Origin: Vagococcus allomyrinae
GTDB taxonomy: Bacteria > Bacillota > Bacilli > Lactobacillales > Vagococcaceae
Direction of reading: 5' to 3'
Length of the DNA: 64,000 bases
Assembly: GCF_017829975.1 (NCBI RefSeq)
Contig: NZ_JAEEGA010000014.1
Span: 62,001 to 126,000, forward strand
In this document: in pieces, positions 1 to 7,707 of the stretch
How the letters are laid out: every line of letters begins with the position of its first letter
Numbering within the stretch: position 1 is the stretch's first letter
Made by a program: the position numbers and the translations under genes
Notes under the pieces: model-generated
The model's input: only the letters and a program-made list of their open reading frames with translations
What the model was told of the DNA's origin: nothing
The model's database searches: none

Positions 1-1776
1 TAGAAGGGAGGTTTCCCCCAGCAGCATTTGTTCAGGCTGTTGCTTGGATTTGATACGCCAAAAAACTAGATTTCCCTGACGGCGTAAGATCGTTAACACC
101 CGTTTAAAGGAATTAACAAAACCTGGTTGGAGGGCTTCTTTTTTGGTGGCAACCACTTTTAAGTAGTTGCGGGCAAACCGCTCCGAAACGTCGCCATTTT
201 TAACTGCTTCTTCAACGCCGTGGAGTTCACCCGCTATGGCCACCTCTTGAACTTGTTTTTCCAACGTGGCATAAAGCCGGTTGGTTTGATCGTCATTTTG
301 TTCACGGTAAAGGTAACGTAAGCGCGATTCAAATTCTTGAATCAAGTCAGCTAAAATCAGGTGATCCTGTTTGCTTAAGGTTTCTTGTTTTAACACGAGA
401 ATTGCGTGTTTAATCATGAGTTTTCGGGCTTCCAGTTCGGTTAAATTGGCTTCAGAGCCTGCCACTACTTGCTTATTCAACGTATCAGAGTTAGCAGAGC
501 AGTCATCTCCAACAAGGGCCAATCGTTTTTTCTGTTTGGTTAAGATTGGTAGAGCAAGAGTTGCCACGATTAGACTGGTTAAGATGACACCACAAGCCAA
601 AGTGATAATCAGTGGTCGCTCTAAGAAAAGCTCACCACTAGGTAAGAAAAGAGGCATCGACATGATGGATGCCATTGTCACAGCGCCTCGTACACCTGTT
701 AAACCGGTCATTAAGGCCGTGATGAACGAAGGTTTGTCATTCTTACCATTATTTTTGCGCAAGTAAGTCAGCCACATATACATGTACGACCAGGCGACTC
801 GAATGACTAGCAAGAAAATCCAAATACATAAAATCCAGAAAAGTAAGGTGCCATTGTGGATTAAGGGATTTTCAATGGTTCCCCGCATGGCAATCGGTAA
901 TTCGATGCCGAGCAAAATAAAGACCAAGCCATTTAAAAGATAAACTAAGATATCCCACATCTTATTAGTGACCAAACGAACTTCTGAATGCTGACTTCTA
1001 AAAATCGGTGCTTGATTGATGGATAAAACGCCGGCAGCTACGACAGCAATCACGCCAGAGGCATGGGCGACCTCGTCTGCTAAAATATAGATCACAAAAG
1101 GGGTCAAAATTTGAATGGTAGTATGAAGCACTACGTCTTGAATACCTTGTTGAACTAAGAAAACCCGTAAGAAATGGACAAATGAAATCAATGCCACCCC
1201 GATTAACCCACCAACCAAGGCCATGTACATAAAATCTCCAGCCGCTTGTGTCACCGAAAACTGCCCAGTCATAAAGGCTGCTAAGGCGTATTTAAAGGCG
1301 ATTAACCCACTGGCATCATTGATGAGACTTTCACCGCTGATTAAGCTTAAGATTTTAGGCGGTAATTTGATCTGTTCGGCGATGCCATGGACCGCTACGG
1401 GATCTGTTGGGGATAGTACCGCTACTAACGCCATGGCGAGAGCTAAGGGGACTTCTGGAATTAGCCAGTGAATAAAAAAACCGCCAACCAGTGTTGTTAA
1501 AAGGACCAACCAAATGGCATAGGCGAAGATCGGCGCTTTTAGTTCCCACAGCTCGTTTTTCGGAAAAAGTTTGCCATCATTAAAGAGCAATGGGGCAACA
1601 AATAGGAGCATAAACCAATCGGCGTCTAAATCTATTTGAATATCAAACACTAGTGCGATGATAAGTCCTACGGCAATTTCGATTAAAGCGGTAGGAACGG
1701 CTACTAAATAATGACTAATTATATTGGATATAATAACAAGAACTATCATCATGATACTTGCTACTAAAATATTCAT
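1..1776 (-). CDS. Na+/H+ antiporter, CPA1/NhaP family (C-terminus cut by window edge)
   Basis: The frame is open from an ATG at 1776 to the window edge: 592 codons with no stop, so the C-terminus is missing. The start follows a good ribosome binding site (GAGGTGA), and a TATAAT -10 box lies on the same strand at about 1800-1795. The N-terminal ~400 residues form about 12 hydrophobic segments with the CPA1 signatures SPTDPVAV and SGESLINDASG, which carry the conserved ion-binding acidic residues. A later segment reads LTGVRGAVTMA, also typical of NhaP/YjcE proteins. A long hydrophilic tail of about 190 residues follows. By family knowledge it exchanges external H+ for cytoplasmic Na+ or K+ across the membrane for pH and salt homeostasis. 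The gene is divergent from rlmN. The ion preference cannot be told from the sequence. Confidence 0.9.
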   Translation of the reverse strand, partial: MNILVASIMMIVLVIISNIISHYLVAVPTALIEIAVGLIIALVFDIQIDLDADWFMLLFVAPLLFNDGKLFPKNELWELKAPIFAYAIWLVLLTTLVGGFFIHWLIPEVPLALAMALVAVLSPTDPVAVHGIAEQIKLPPKILSLISGESLINDASGLIAFKYALAAFMTGQFSVTQAAGDFMYMALVGGLIGVALISFVHFLRVFLVQQGIQDVVLHTTIQILTPFVIYILADEVAHASGVIAVVAAGVLSINQAPIFRSQHSEVRLVTNKMWDILVYLLNGLVFILLGIELPIAMRGTIENPLIHNGTLLFWILCIWIFLLVIRVAWSYMYMWLTYLRKNNGKNDKPSFITALMTGLTGVRGAVTMASIMSMPLFLPSGELFLERPLIITLACGVILTSLIVATLALPILTKQKKRLALVGDDCSANSDTLNKQVVAGSEANLTELEARKLMIKHAILVLKQETLSKQDHLILADLIQEFESRLRYLYREQNDDQTNRLYATLEKQVQEVAIAGELHGVEEAVKNGDVSERFARNYLKVVATKKEALQPGFVNSFKRVLTILRRQGNLVFWRIKSKQQPEQMLLGETSLL

Positions 1777-1876
1777 ACACATCACCTCTCACATATTATA
1801 GCAAATAAAAGTCAAAATAGGTCAATAAAAGCCTGATTTTATTAAGATATATCTGTTATTTTTTTTAAGAATTAAT

Positions 1877-1947
1877 TTTTTGCAATAACAATTATTCCAA
1901 TAGAGATGGGATCGGTTATTGCAATAAAGGTGAATTTAAGATATAGT
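1877..1947 (+). promoter_or_regulatory. rlmN promoter with two TTGCAATAA operator-like sites
   Basis: A -35 TTGCAA (1919-1924) and a -10 TATAGT (1942-1947) are separated by 17 bp. The -35 lies inside a perfect 12-bp palindrome TTATTGCAATAA (1916-1927). A second copy differing at one base, TTTTTGCAATAA, sits at 1877-1888, 39 bp upstream. TTGCAATAAC (1880-1889) and GTTATTGCAA (1915-1924) also form a perfect 10-bp inverted repeat. The arrangement looks like a repressor operator pair over the -35. The binding protein is unknown. Confidence 0.55.
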
Positions 1948-1981
1948 ATTCGGAGGAAGATATGAGAAATGAGGAAATAGC

Positions 1982-3061
1982 GTGGAGAAACAATCAATTT
2001 ATGGCTTGACGATCAGCGATCTTCAAACTTGGTTTGAGGAGCAGGGAGATAAAAAGTTCCGTGCTGCCCAAGTCTGGGATTGGCTATATATTAAGCGGGT
2101 AAAAACTTTTTCTGAGATGAGTAATCTCTCAAAACAAACAAGCGATCTCTTAACAGAAACTTTTGATATGAGTCCCTTAAATCAAGTGGTGGTACAAGAA
2201 TCTCAAGATGGCACGATTAAATACTTGTTTGAGTTATCAGACAAAAATATGATTGAGACAGTTTTAATGCGCCATGAATACGGCCTGTCAGTCTGTGTTA
2301 CCACTCAAGTCGGTTGCAACATCGGGTGCACATTCTGTGCCAGTGGGCTCTTGACGAAGCAACGTGATTTAACAGCAGGCGAAATAGTGGCTCAAATTAT
2401 GCAAGTTCAGTTTTATTTAGATGAGCGGGGGCAGGATGAGCGAGTTAGTCATATTGTTGTGATGGGAATCGGTGAACCTTTTGACAATTATGATAATGTG
2501 ATGAAATTTTTGCATGTTGTTAACGATGCGAAAGGGCTAGCTATCGGCGCTCGCCATATAACGGTCTCAACGAGTGGGTTGATTCACAAGATTCGTGAAT
2601 TTGCTGAAAACGGCTTACAAGTTAACTTGGCTATATCGTTGCATGCGCCAAATAATGAGGTAAGAACGTCGATTATGCGGATAAATCGCAGTAACCCGGT
2701 TGAAAAGCTAATGGCCGCAGTCGATGATTACATTGAAAAAACCAATCGTCGGATTACTTTTGAGTATATTATGTTGTCCAATGTCAATGATCGCCCAGAA
2801 CATGCCCGTCAGTTGGCCGAGTTGCTTAAGGACAAGAAAAAACTGACTTATGTTAACTTGATTCCGTATAACCCAGTCAGCGAACATGATCAGTACAGTC
2901 GTAGCACAAAAGAAGATGTGCTAGCATTTTATGATATTTTAAAAAAGAATGGCGTCAACTGTGTCATTCGCAAAGAACAAGGGACTGATATCGACGCGGC
3001 TTGTGGTCAATTGCGCAGTAAACAGATTAAGAAAAAAGAACGCAAAGTGGCGCAAAAATAA
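1982..3061 (+). CDS. rlmN: 23S rRNA (adenine2503-C2)-methyltransferase / tRNA A37 methyltransferase
   Basis: This is a radical-SAM enzyme that methylates C2 of A2503 in 23S rRNA and of A37 in some tRNAs, with a methylated cysteine as intermediate. The 359-residue protein has the family length. The 4Fe-4S motif CxxxCxxC is at residues 112, 116 and 119. The C-terminal resolving cysteine is in DIDAACGQL at about residue 341, followed by a basic lysine-rich tail. The GTG start at 1982 is set by GAGGAA five bases upstream; the ATGs at 1962 and 1969 are out of frame. It is monocistronic and ends in a bidirectional terminator shared with the convergent NUDIX gene. The A2503 position is also the Cfr site, but length and context fit RlmN. 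Confidence 0.96.
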   Translation: MEKQSIYGLTISDLQTWFEEQGDKKFRAAQVWDWLYIKRVKTFSEMSNLSKQTSDLLTETFDMSPLNQVVVQESQDGTIKYLFELSDKNMIETVLMRHEYGLSVCVTTQVGCNIGCTFCASGLLTKQRDLTAGEIVAQIMQVQFYLDERGQDERVSHIVVMGIGEPFDNYDNVMKFLHVVNDAKGLAIGARHITVSTSGLIHKIREFAENGLQVNLAISLHAPNNEVRTSIMRINRSNPVEKLMAAVDDYIEKTNRRITFEYIMLSNVNDRPEHARQLAELLKDKKKLTYVNLIPYNPVSEHDQYSRSTKEDVLAFYDILKKNGVNCVIRKEQGTDIDAACGQLRSKQIKKKERKVAQK

Positions 3062-3093
3062 AAAAGCTTGGATCAGAAGATCCAAGCTTTTTT
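3061..3093. terminator. bidirectional rho-independent terminator
   Basis: A 14-bp perfect stem (3061-3074 with 3079-3092, loop AGAA) starts with an A-run and ends with a T-run. It serves rlmN on the plus strand and the convergent NUDIX gene on the minus strand, whose stop codon lies within it. Confidence 0.92.
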
Positions 3094-3913
3094 AATCTTC
3101 TAAATGTTTTAAGCGATAAATCTTCGATGGGCGCCCAATGCCAGTCGGACGTTCGCCGATTTCAACAAAGTAGTCTAGCATGGCTTTTTTGTAGTTGGAA
3201 TGGTCGATGCTTTTATAATCTACCCCTAAAAATTTAGCAAAAACCTTGCGTGCTTCGGTAATCGAAAAATCTTCCCCTAAGACTTGGAGGACTTTGGGTT
3301 CGTGATACATTTTATTGAGGACGCGTTTAAAGGCTTTTAAAATGATTCGCTCGTGGTCAAAGGCCAGAGTCTCGCTGCCAATCGATGTTTCCGAGGCTAA
3401 ATCTAAAATAATCGCATCGTGTTGCCCATTTTCCAGTTTTAAGAGATGGCCTTCGCGCTTAATAGTAAACCATTTGGCAGCCTTGGCATCATCGCCAGCG
3501 GTTAATGGATTTTCGCCGATAAAAGCCAAGTAGCTGACAGTAATAACCCAACCACGAGGGTCACGATTAGGTGTGCTAAAAGTATGAAGTTGTTCAATAT
3601 TATGGAAGTTGATGGTAACGCCAGTTTCTTCCTTCGTTTCCCTGATACAACTGTCTTCTGTGGCTTCATTTCGATTGACGAAACCACCAGGAAGGGCCCA
3701 AGAATATTGATAAGGATGGGTGTTTCGCTGGACTAATAAAATTTTAAGTTGATCTTCAGCTCGATTATAACAAAGTAAGACATTATCAACAGTTACGGAA
3801 GGTGTTTCATATTTTGGTAAGTCCTGCTGAGAGTACCATACTAGAAATTCTTCTTCACTTGCGGCTGTTTCAAAATAATGTTTTTCTGCTTGTTTCGAAG
3901 AAAAACGAGTCAT
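3092..3913 (-). CDS. NUDIX-domain protein with C-terminal winged helix (NrtR-like)
   Basis: The 273-residue protein has two domains. Residues ~40-180 form a NUDIX fold with a complete box (GGFVNRNEAT..RETKEETGV, residues 76-99), so all metal-binding glutamates are present. Residues ~200-270 look like the winged-helix domain seen in NrtR-type regulators (RPTGIGRPSKIYRL near the end). NrtR proteins bind ADP-ribose or related NAD derivatives through a NUDIX domain and repress NAD-metabolism genes. In many of them the catalytic box is degenerate, whereas here it is intact, so the protein could be an active hydrolase, a regulator, or both. No NAD gene is adjacent. An inverted repeat around its own promoter (3927-3977) suggests autoregulation. 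The ATG at 3913 has GAAAGGA upstream. Confidence 0.78.
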   Translation of the reverse strand: MTRFSSKQAEKHYFETAASEEEFLVWYSQQDLPKYETPSVTVDNVLLCYNRAEDQLKILLVQRNTHPYQYSWALPGGFVNRNEATEDSCIRETKEETGVTINFHNIEQLHTFSTPNRDPRGWVITVSYLAFIGENPLTAGDDAKAAKWFTIKREGHLLKLENGQHDAIILDLASETSIGSETLAFDHERIILKAFKRVLNKMYHEPKVLQVLGEDFSITEARKVFAKFLGVDYKSIDHSNYKKAMLDYFVEIGERPTGIGRPSKIYRLKHLED

Positions 3914-3926
3914 GAGTCATCTGTCC

Positions 3927-3977
3927 TTTCTGTTACGTGTTGAATTAAAAGTATTATATACTTTATTGTAACAGAAA
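3927..3977 (-). promoter_or_regulatory. inverted repeat flanking the NUDIX-regulator promoter
   Basis: TTTCTGTTAC (3927-3936) and GTAACAGAAA (3968-3977) are perfect 10-bp inverted arms. They bracket an inner inverted repeat AAAGTAT-TAT-ATACTTT (3948-3964) that contains an AT-rich -10-like sequence. The position, directly upstream of an NrtR-like gene, suggests its own operator. This is an inference. Confidence 0.45.
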
Positions 3978-4010
3978 AGCTCAATGAGTAAAACCAGAAA
4001 AGTTTGGTTG

Positions 4011-4517
4011 TTATTTTAGTGTTCGTTGGTAGCGACGAATTTTTTTTAATGCCCAGTCATAGTGGCTGGATGTAGCCGAAACAAAGTAAGCTCCCAAGCT
4101 AGTAGTATTGGTCCAAGGGTATACTTTTTTAGTAAATAATTCTTCATTTGTATGGGACTTAATTAAACGTAACATCAGCTGATGACTTTCAGCTAAAAGT
4201 GTCAATGCTTCCTGAAAACTGGTTTCTTGATAATCTTGCCAAATGACCAGATTCATATCAGCTGTTGTTTTCCAGGTGTAGCCTTCTCGAGGCATTACAG
4301 GTTTCTCACCTTTCATCCCTAAGTCGTACCAGTTGTTCATCATCAACTGCCATTCATGCAAATGAACTAAAACGTCTCGGATATTACGATCGCGATCTTC
4401 AAATGGGAAGCTGCCAATTTGTTGCTCTGGAGAAAGTGAGGCAATCAGGTTTAAGAGTGTGTGGTACTTGTCCTCACTATAGGCTAAAAGTTCGTCTTTG
4501 CTTTTTGGTCGTGCCAT
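4011..4517 (-). CDS. ClbS/DfsB family four-helix protein (DUF1706)
   Basis: The 168-residue protein begins MARPKSKDELL and has the DinB-like four-helix layout of the ClbS/DfsB family (helices around 8-30, 45-75, 95-125 and 140-165, with WxxAL at the end). Family member ClbS protects colibactin producers by opening the cyclopropane warhead; DfsB members are otherwise poorly characterised. The gene is translationally coupled to the upstream MerR gene: the MerR stop and this ATG share a base (TAATG). The pair therefore behaves as a regulator plus effector. No genotoxin cluster is visible, so the real substrate is unknown. Confidence 0.8.
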   Translation of the reverse strand: MARPKSKDELLAYSEDKYHTLLNLIASLSPEQQIGSFPFEDRDRNIRDVLVHLHEWQLMMNNWYDLGMKGEKPVMPREGYTWKTTADMNLVIWQDYQETSFQEALTLLAESHQLMLRLIKSHTNEELFTKKVYPWTNTTSLGAYFVSATSSHYDWALKKIRRYQRTLK

Positions 4518-5344
4518 TATGCTTCATCCTTTCTGGGAGTGATTTGGTAACAGGCTTCAGTTACCCAGTCTTCTTGAATTTGACTGTCAGCTGGTGAAAC
4601 ATGAAAAATGTTGAACATGGGGCCAGCTAATTGATACTGATTAATTTCCATCCAAGTCGCAACGGCTTCGGCAACAGAAGGCATTTGGTCGTAGCTGCCG
4701 TTAAAAGTAACCGAGGCCACATGGGTGTCGGGAACTCGCTTAAAATGAACTAAGTCAGTATTGAGATAGCGGCCCTTAACAGCGCTTTGAACTTCTGTGT
4801 CGATATTTTGTTCTTGGTATTCATCGCCGTGGTAAAGAGTTAGTCCCAAAGGGGGGCTAGTCAGTGTGACTTGTTGTTTTTCTGCTTCGGCTCCGAGGAT
4901 CTCCCATAGACGGGTTTCAGCTTCGTAAGAGCTGATCACTTGTCTTACGCTGATTACTTGGCGCTCAGGTATCCATTTTTCAACGACGTGATACTGAGGT
5001 AAAGTGCTGTGCTGCTGAATGATATCAGTAGCAGAGGCAATTAGTAATTGTTGTCGTTTTAGTTGCGCCAATTCGTCTGTCACTTCCTGTTGGCGAATTT
5101 CAAAGTAGCGCTCCAAAGTGATGTCTGGTTGATTTACGAGCATATCTTTGATCAGCGCTAATGAGAATCCTAAGGCTTGTAGTTGCTTGATTTTATTGAC
5201 CGTCGCCAATTGTGCTGCCTGATAATAGCGATAGTCGGATTGATCGTCAATTAAGTGTGGGGTCAGTAGTTCCAACTTATCGTAATGCCTTAACATTCGC
5301 ACGCTTGTGTTAGACAGTCGGGAAAATTCGCCAATTTTAAACAT
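4517..5344 (-). CDS. MerR-family regulator with GyrI-like effector domain
   Basis: Residues 3-28 are a MerR helix-turn-helix (IGEFSRLSNTSVRMLRHYDK). A dimerisation coil follows at ~75-115, then a C-terminal effector-binding domain (~120-275) of the GyrI/AraC-ligand type, as in BmrR-like multidrug regulators. The promoter has the elongated 19-bp spacer typical of MerR targets, so the protein probably activates its own operon when a small molecule binds. It is the first gene of an operon with the downstream ClbS-like gene, which suggests a xenobiotic or toxin response. The ATG at 5344 is preceded by GAGGAGG. Confidence 0.88.
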   Translation of the reverse strand: MFKIGEFSRLSNTSVRMLRHYDKLELLTPHLIDDQSDYRYYQAAQLATVNKIKQLQALGFSLALIKDMLVNQPDITLERYFEIRQQEVTDELAQLKRQQLLIASATDIIQQHSTLPQYHVVEKWIPERQVISVRQVISSYEAETRLWEILGAEAEKQQVTLTSPPLGLTLYHGDEYQEQNIDTEVQSAVKGRYLNTDLVHFKRVPDTHVASVTFNGSYDQMPSVAEAVATWMEINQYQLAGPMFNIFHVSPADSQIQEDWVTEACYQITPRKDEA

Positions 5345-5377
5345 CTTGCATCCTCCTCATTTGTTGTGATTAAGTCT

Positions 5378-5408
5378 ATTATACTGTCTGACATAGTGTG
5401 AGAGTCAA
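5378..5408 (-). promoter_or_regulatory. MerR-type promoter, 19-bp spacer
   Basis: On the minus strand, TTGACT (5408-5403) and a perfect TATAAT (5383-5378) are separated by 19 bp containing an imperfect dyad (ACTCTCACACT / TGTCAGACAGT). Near-consensus boxes with a 19-bp spacer are the hallmark of promoters twisted open by MerR proteins. The regulator gene starts 34 bp downstream. Confidence 0.75.
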
Positions 5409-5465
5409 CTAAAGTTAGGCAAATAAGCTCGAAAGGAACAAGAGAGAGCGTTAAAGACCAAGCAA

Positions 5466-5493
5466 AACCGACTAAGAAAGCTCTTAGTCGGTT
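5466..5493 (-). terminator. terminator after gloA
   Basis: A 12-bp perfect stem AACCGACTAAGA / TCTTAGTCGGTT (5466-5477, 5482-5493) is followed on the minus strand by a short TTTTGCTT tract. It lies just downstream of the gloA stop. Confidence 0.75.
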
Positions 5494-5502
5494 AGTTAGG
5501 AG

Positions 5503-5877
5503 TTATTTTTCGCGAATAACTTCGATTTTATAGCCATCTGGATCAACGATAAAATAATATGATGGCGGAACGCCTGGCAAGGCTTTTAGATCAGTGACAT
5601 TAAAACCAGCAGCTGAGTGCTGTGCATGCAAACCTTCCAAATCATCTGTAGCGATGGCGATATGACCATAGCCATTGCCTAAATCATAGGGTTCGTGGTC
5701 ATAATTGTAAGTTAATTCCAATTCATAGCCGTCTTCCGGCAAGGTTAAATAAACCAACGTAAATTTATTTTCTGGGAAGTCGCGACGGCGAGTTTCATTA
5801 AAATTAAAGGCTTTTTGATAAAAATCCACTGAAGCTTCCAAGTCTTTTACACGGACACATGTGTGTGCCATTTTCAT
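5503..5877 (-). CDS. gloA: glyoxalase I (lactoylglutathione lyase)
   Basis: The 124-residue VOC-fold protein converts the hemithioacetal of methylglyoxal to S-lactoyl-thiol. It keeps the paired beta-alpha-beta-beta-beta modules and the likely metal ligands: His5 in MAHTCVRV, Glu in ELELTYN (~55), His in GYGHIAIA (~72) and Glu in YKIEVIRE near the end. The length matches bacterial GloA. The ATG is preceded by GAAAGGATG. It is a single gene with its own terminator. Low-thiol Firmicutes may use a thiol other than glutathione; the sequence does not decide this. Confidence 0.9.
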   Translation of the reverse strand: MKMAHTCVRVKDLEASVDFYQKAFNFNETRRRDFPENKFTLVYLTLPEDGYELELTYNYDHEPYDLGNGYGHIAIATDDLEGLHAQHSAAGFNVTDLKALPGVPPSYYFIVDPDGYKIEVIREK

Positions 5878-6204
5878 AAGTCATCATCCTTTCAAATTAA
5901 CAGTCTACCCTTCCATTTTAGCATAGGCGGGATTGAGAATTCTAGTTAAAAGATTACTCGCGAGGTATCATCCTCGTAATGAATCAGCAGAGCTCCACAG
6001 GATTAACCGAATGATCATCTGATGAGAGTGTGCATACAGTTTTCATTGGATGACCTTTAACGGTTAAAAATTACTGGAATCGGAGTTTTGGGTAATAAGT
6101 ATTTAATAGATATTACACATCCTTACGCTTTTATGGGGTTTCTTGTTGCGTAGATCTTTGGGATAACGTAAAATAGAAAGAAAACTGAAGGGAACTAACT
6201 AAAG
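5878..6204. other. intergenic, 327 bp
   Basis: This is the gap between the divergent gloA and the NUDIX gene. Apart from the promoter at 6146-6174 I see no coding frame, repeat or clear structure. Confidence 0.5.
6146..6174 (+). promoter_or_regulatory. promoter of NUDIX hydrolase
   Basis: -35 TTGCGT (6146-6151), 17-bp spacer, -10 TAAAAT (6169-6174), placed about 30 bp before the start codon at 6205. Confidence 0.55.
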
Positions 6205-6666
6205 ATGACTGAGGTTCCAATTTTTGGCGAGAAAATTGCTGGAGTTCATTATGTCGAAAGGCATGGCGCCTATATTATTATTCAAAATCAACAGGAAAAA
6301 ATCGTCTTAGTTCAGGCACCAAACGGCGCTTATTTTTTACCTGGTGGCGAAATCGAAGGCCGTGAAACGCAATTAGAGGCGATCCATCGAGAAGTGATGG
6401 AAGAATTAGGAGTTGAGGTTGAAATTGATAGCTATTTAGGTCAAGCTGACGATTATTTTTATTCTCGTCATCGCGACACTTATTTTCACAATCCAGCTTA
6501 TTTTTTTTCGGCAAAAACCTGGCAAGAAGTATGCGCCCCTTTAGAAGATTTTAATGTGATTGAATGGTTTTCGGTTGAGGAAGGGATTGAAAAGTTGAAG
6601 CGTGGTAGCCATAAATGGGCTGTTGAAGAATGGCTAAGTAGCCAAGTAAAAAGGGCTGAGACCTAA
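6205..6666 (+). CDS. NUDIX hydrolase, MutT-like
   Basis: This is a small 153-residue pyrophosphohydrolase. The NUDIX box is complete at residues 47-69 (GGEIEGRET..REVMEELG), so it should be catalytically active on some nucleoside diphosphate linked to X. The N-terminus PIFGEKIAGVHYVERHGAY is shared with NUDIX proteins of unknown substrate in related cocci. It is monocistronic with its own promoter and a bidirectional terminator shared with the convergent HAD gene. The substrate cannot be inferred. Confidence 0.85.
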   Translation: MTEVPIFGEKIAGVHYVERHGAYIIIQNQQEKIVLVQAPNGAYFLPGGEIEGRETQLEAIHREVMEELGVEVEIDSYLGQADDYFYSRHRDTYFHNPAYFFSAKTWQEVCAPLEDFNVIEWFSVEEGIEKLKRGSHKWAVEEWLSSQVKRAET

Positions 6667-6777
6667 ACAGTGATTGCTTCGCGAGTGCCAAGGCGTCACT
6701 TCCTTCTTCAGTATTTAGTGTTTAGATCTAGGAGAGCAGCTTTTTGAAGTAGCTCAGTTCCTGAATAGTCGTGAAAT

Positions 6778-6813
6778 ACAAAGAGGGTAGGACACTAGTC
6801 CTACCCTCTTTGT
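6778..6813. terminator. bidirectional terminator
   Basis: A 16-bp perfect stem (6778-6793 with 6798-6813, loop ACTA) lies between the convergent NUDIX and HAD genes and is flanked by A- and T-rich tracts. Confidence 0.9.
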
Positions 6814-7617
6814 TTATGCCCAAGTCTCTACAGCGTAGGCAACACCTTGTTGATCATTTGATTTGGTAATGACGTTAGCGGCTTTTTTCGCATTGTCCGA
6901 AGCGTTTGCCATGGCCACGCCAACACCAGCATAAGTCAACATGTCTAAATCATTTTCATTGTCGCCAATCGCCATAATTTCATGTTGTTGGATGTTGAGC
7001 ATCTCCGCTAAATCACGAACCGCCCGCCCTTTGCTAGCTTCTTTATTTAAAAATTCAAAAAAGAAAGGCATGCTGTGGAGCATTGTATAGTCGTTGTACA
7101 GTTCTGCTGGAATTTGAGGAATGGCCCTTTCTAATAACTCAGCTTGATCGACGAACATGATTTTACTATAGGATGTCTTGGGCATTTCCGCTAAGGGACA
7201 GTATTGCAACGGCATCTGTGTTGCATAGGCATCAAAGACCGTGTACTCGCTAATTTGGCGATTAGGTGTGTACATGTAATCACGATCAAGAATGTGCATT
7301 TTTAGCTTTAATTGCTGTCCAAGCTGCGTAATTTTTTGGAAATCCGCATAACTAAGGGTGTGCTCAATCAACGTTTTTTGATCGGCATTATGCTGAACTA
7401 AGGCGCCATTGTAACTAATGGTGTATTCATTTTCTGCAATCAAGCCAAGCTGTTCAACAAAAGGTAACATGCCGATCATTGGGCGACCGGAACAGAGGAC
7501 TATTTTGACTCCTTCCGCCGCTTTTTTCTGTAAAGCGTCAATATTTTGTTGGTGTAGCTGGTGATTGGAATCGATTAAGGTGCCGTCGATGTCGATCGCA
7601 ATTAGTTTAATAGGCAA
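6814..7617 (-). CDS. Cof-type HAD phosphatase
   Basis: The 267-residue HAD-superfamily (Cof/YidA type, IIB) phosphatase dephosphorylates sugar phosphates or cofactors. Motif I is DIDGTL near the N-terminus, motif II is in VLCSGR, and the C-terminal motif GDNENDLDML carries the Mg-binding aspartates. The frame could extend 23 codons upstream to an ATG at 7686. I chose the TTG at 7617 because AAGGAG lies 8 bp before it and PIKLIAIDIDGT then starts as in homologues. The terminator is shared with the NUDIX gene. The substrate is unknown. Confidence 0.88.
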   Translation of the reverse strand: MPIKLIAIDIDGTLIDSNHQLHQQNIDALQKKAAEGVKIVLCSGRPMIGMLPFVEQLGLIAENEYTISYNGALVQHNADQKTLIEHTLSYADFQKITQLGQQLKLKMHILDRDYMYTPNRQISEYTVFDAYATQMPLQYCPLAEMPKTSYSKIMFVDQAELLERAIPQIPAELYNDYTMLHSMPFFFEFLNKEASKGRAVRDLAEMLNIQQHEIMAIGDNENDLDMLTYAGVGVAMANASDNAKKAANVITKSNDQQGVAYAVETWA

Positions 7618-7707
7618 AATAATAAGCTCCTTTGCTAAAAAAGTTGGTTGAGACAAGGCCAGATTGTTATCGTAACTTTGTCTCAATTACCTCTTAAGTG
7701 TACCAGA

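Noticed and set aside
371-766. plus-strand 131-codon frame
   Set aside because: Antisense shadow of the Na+/H+ antiporter, whose minus frame is open throughout.
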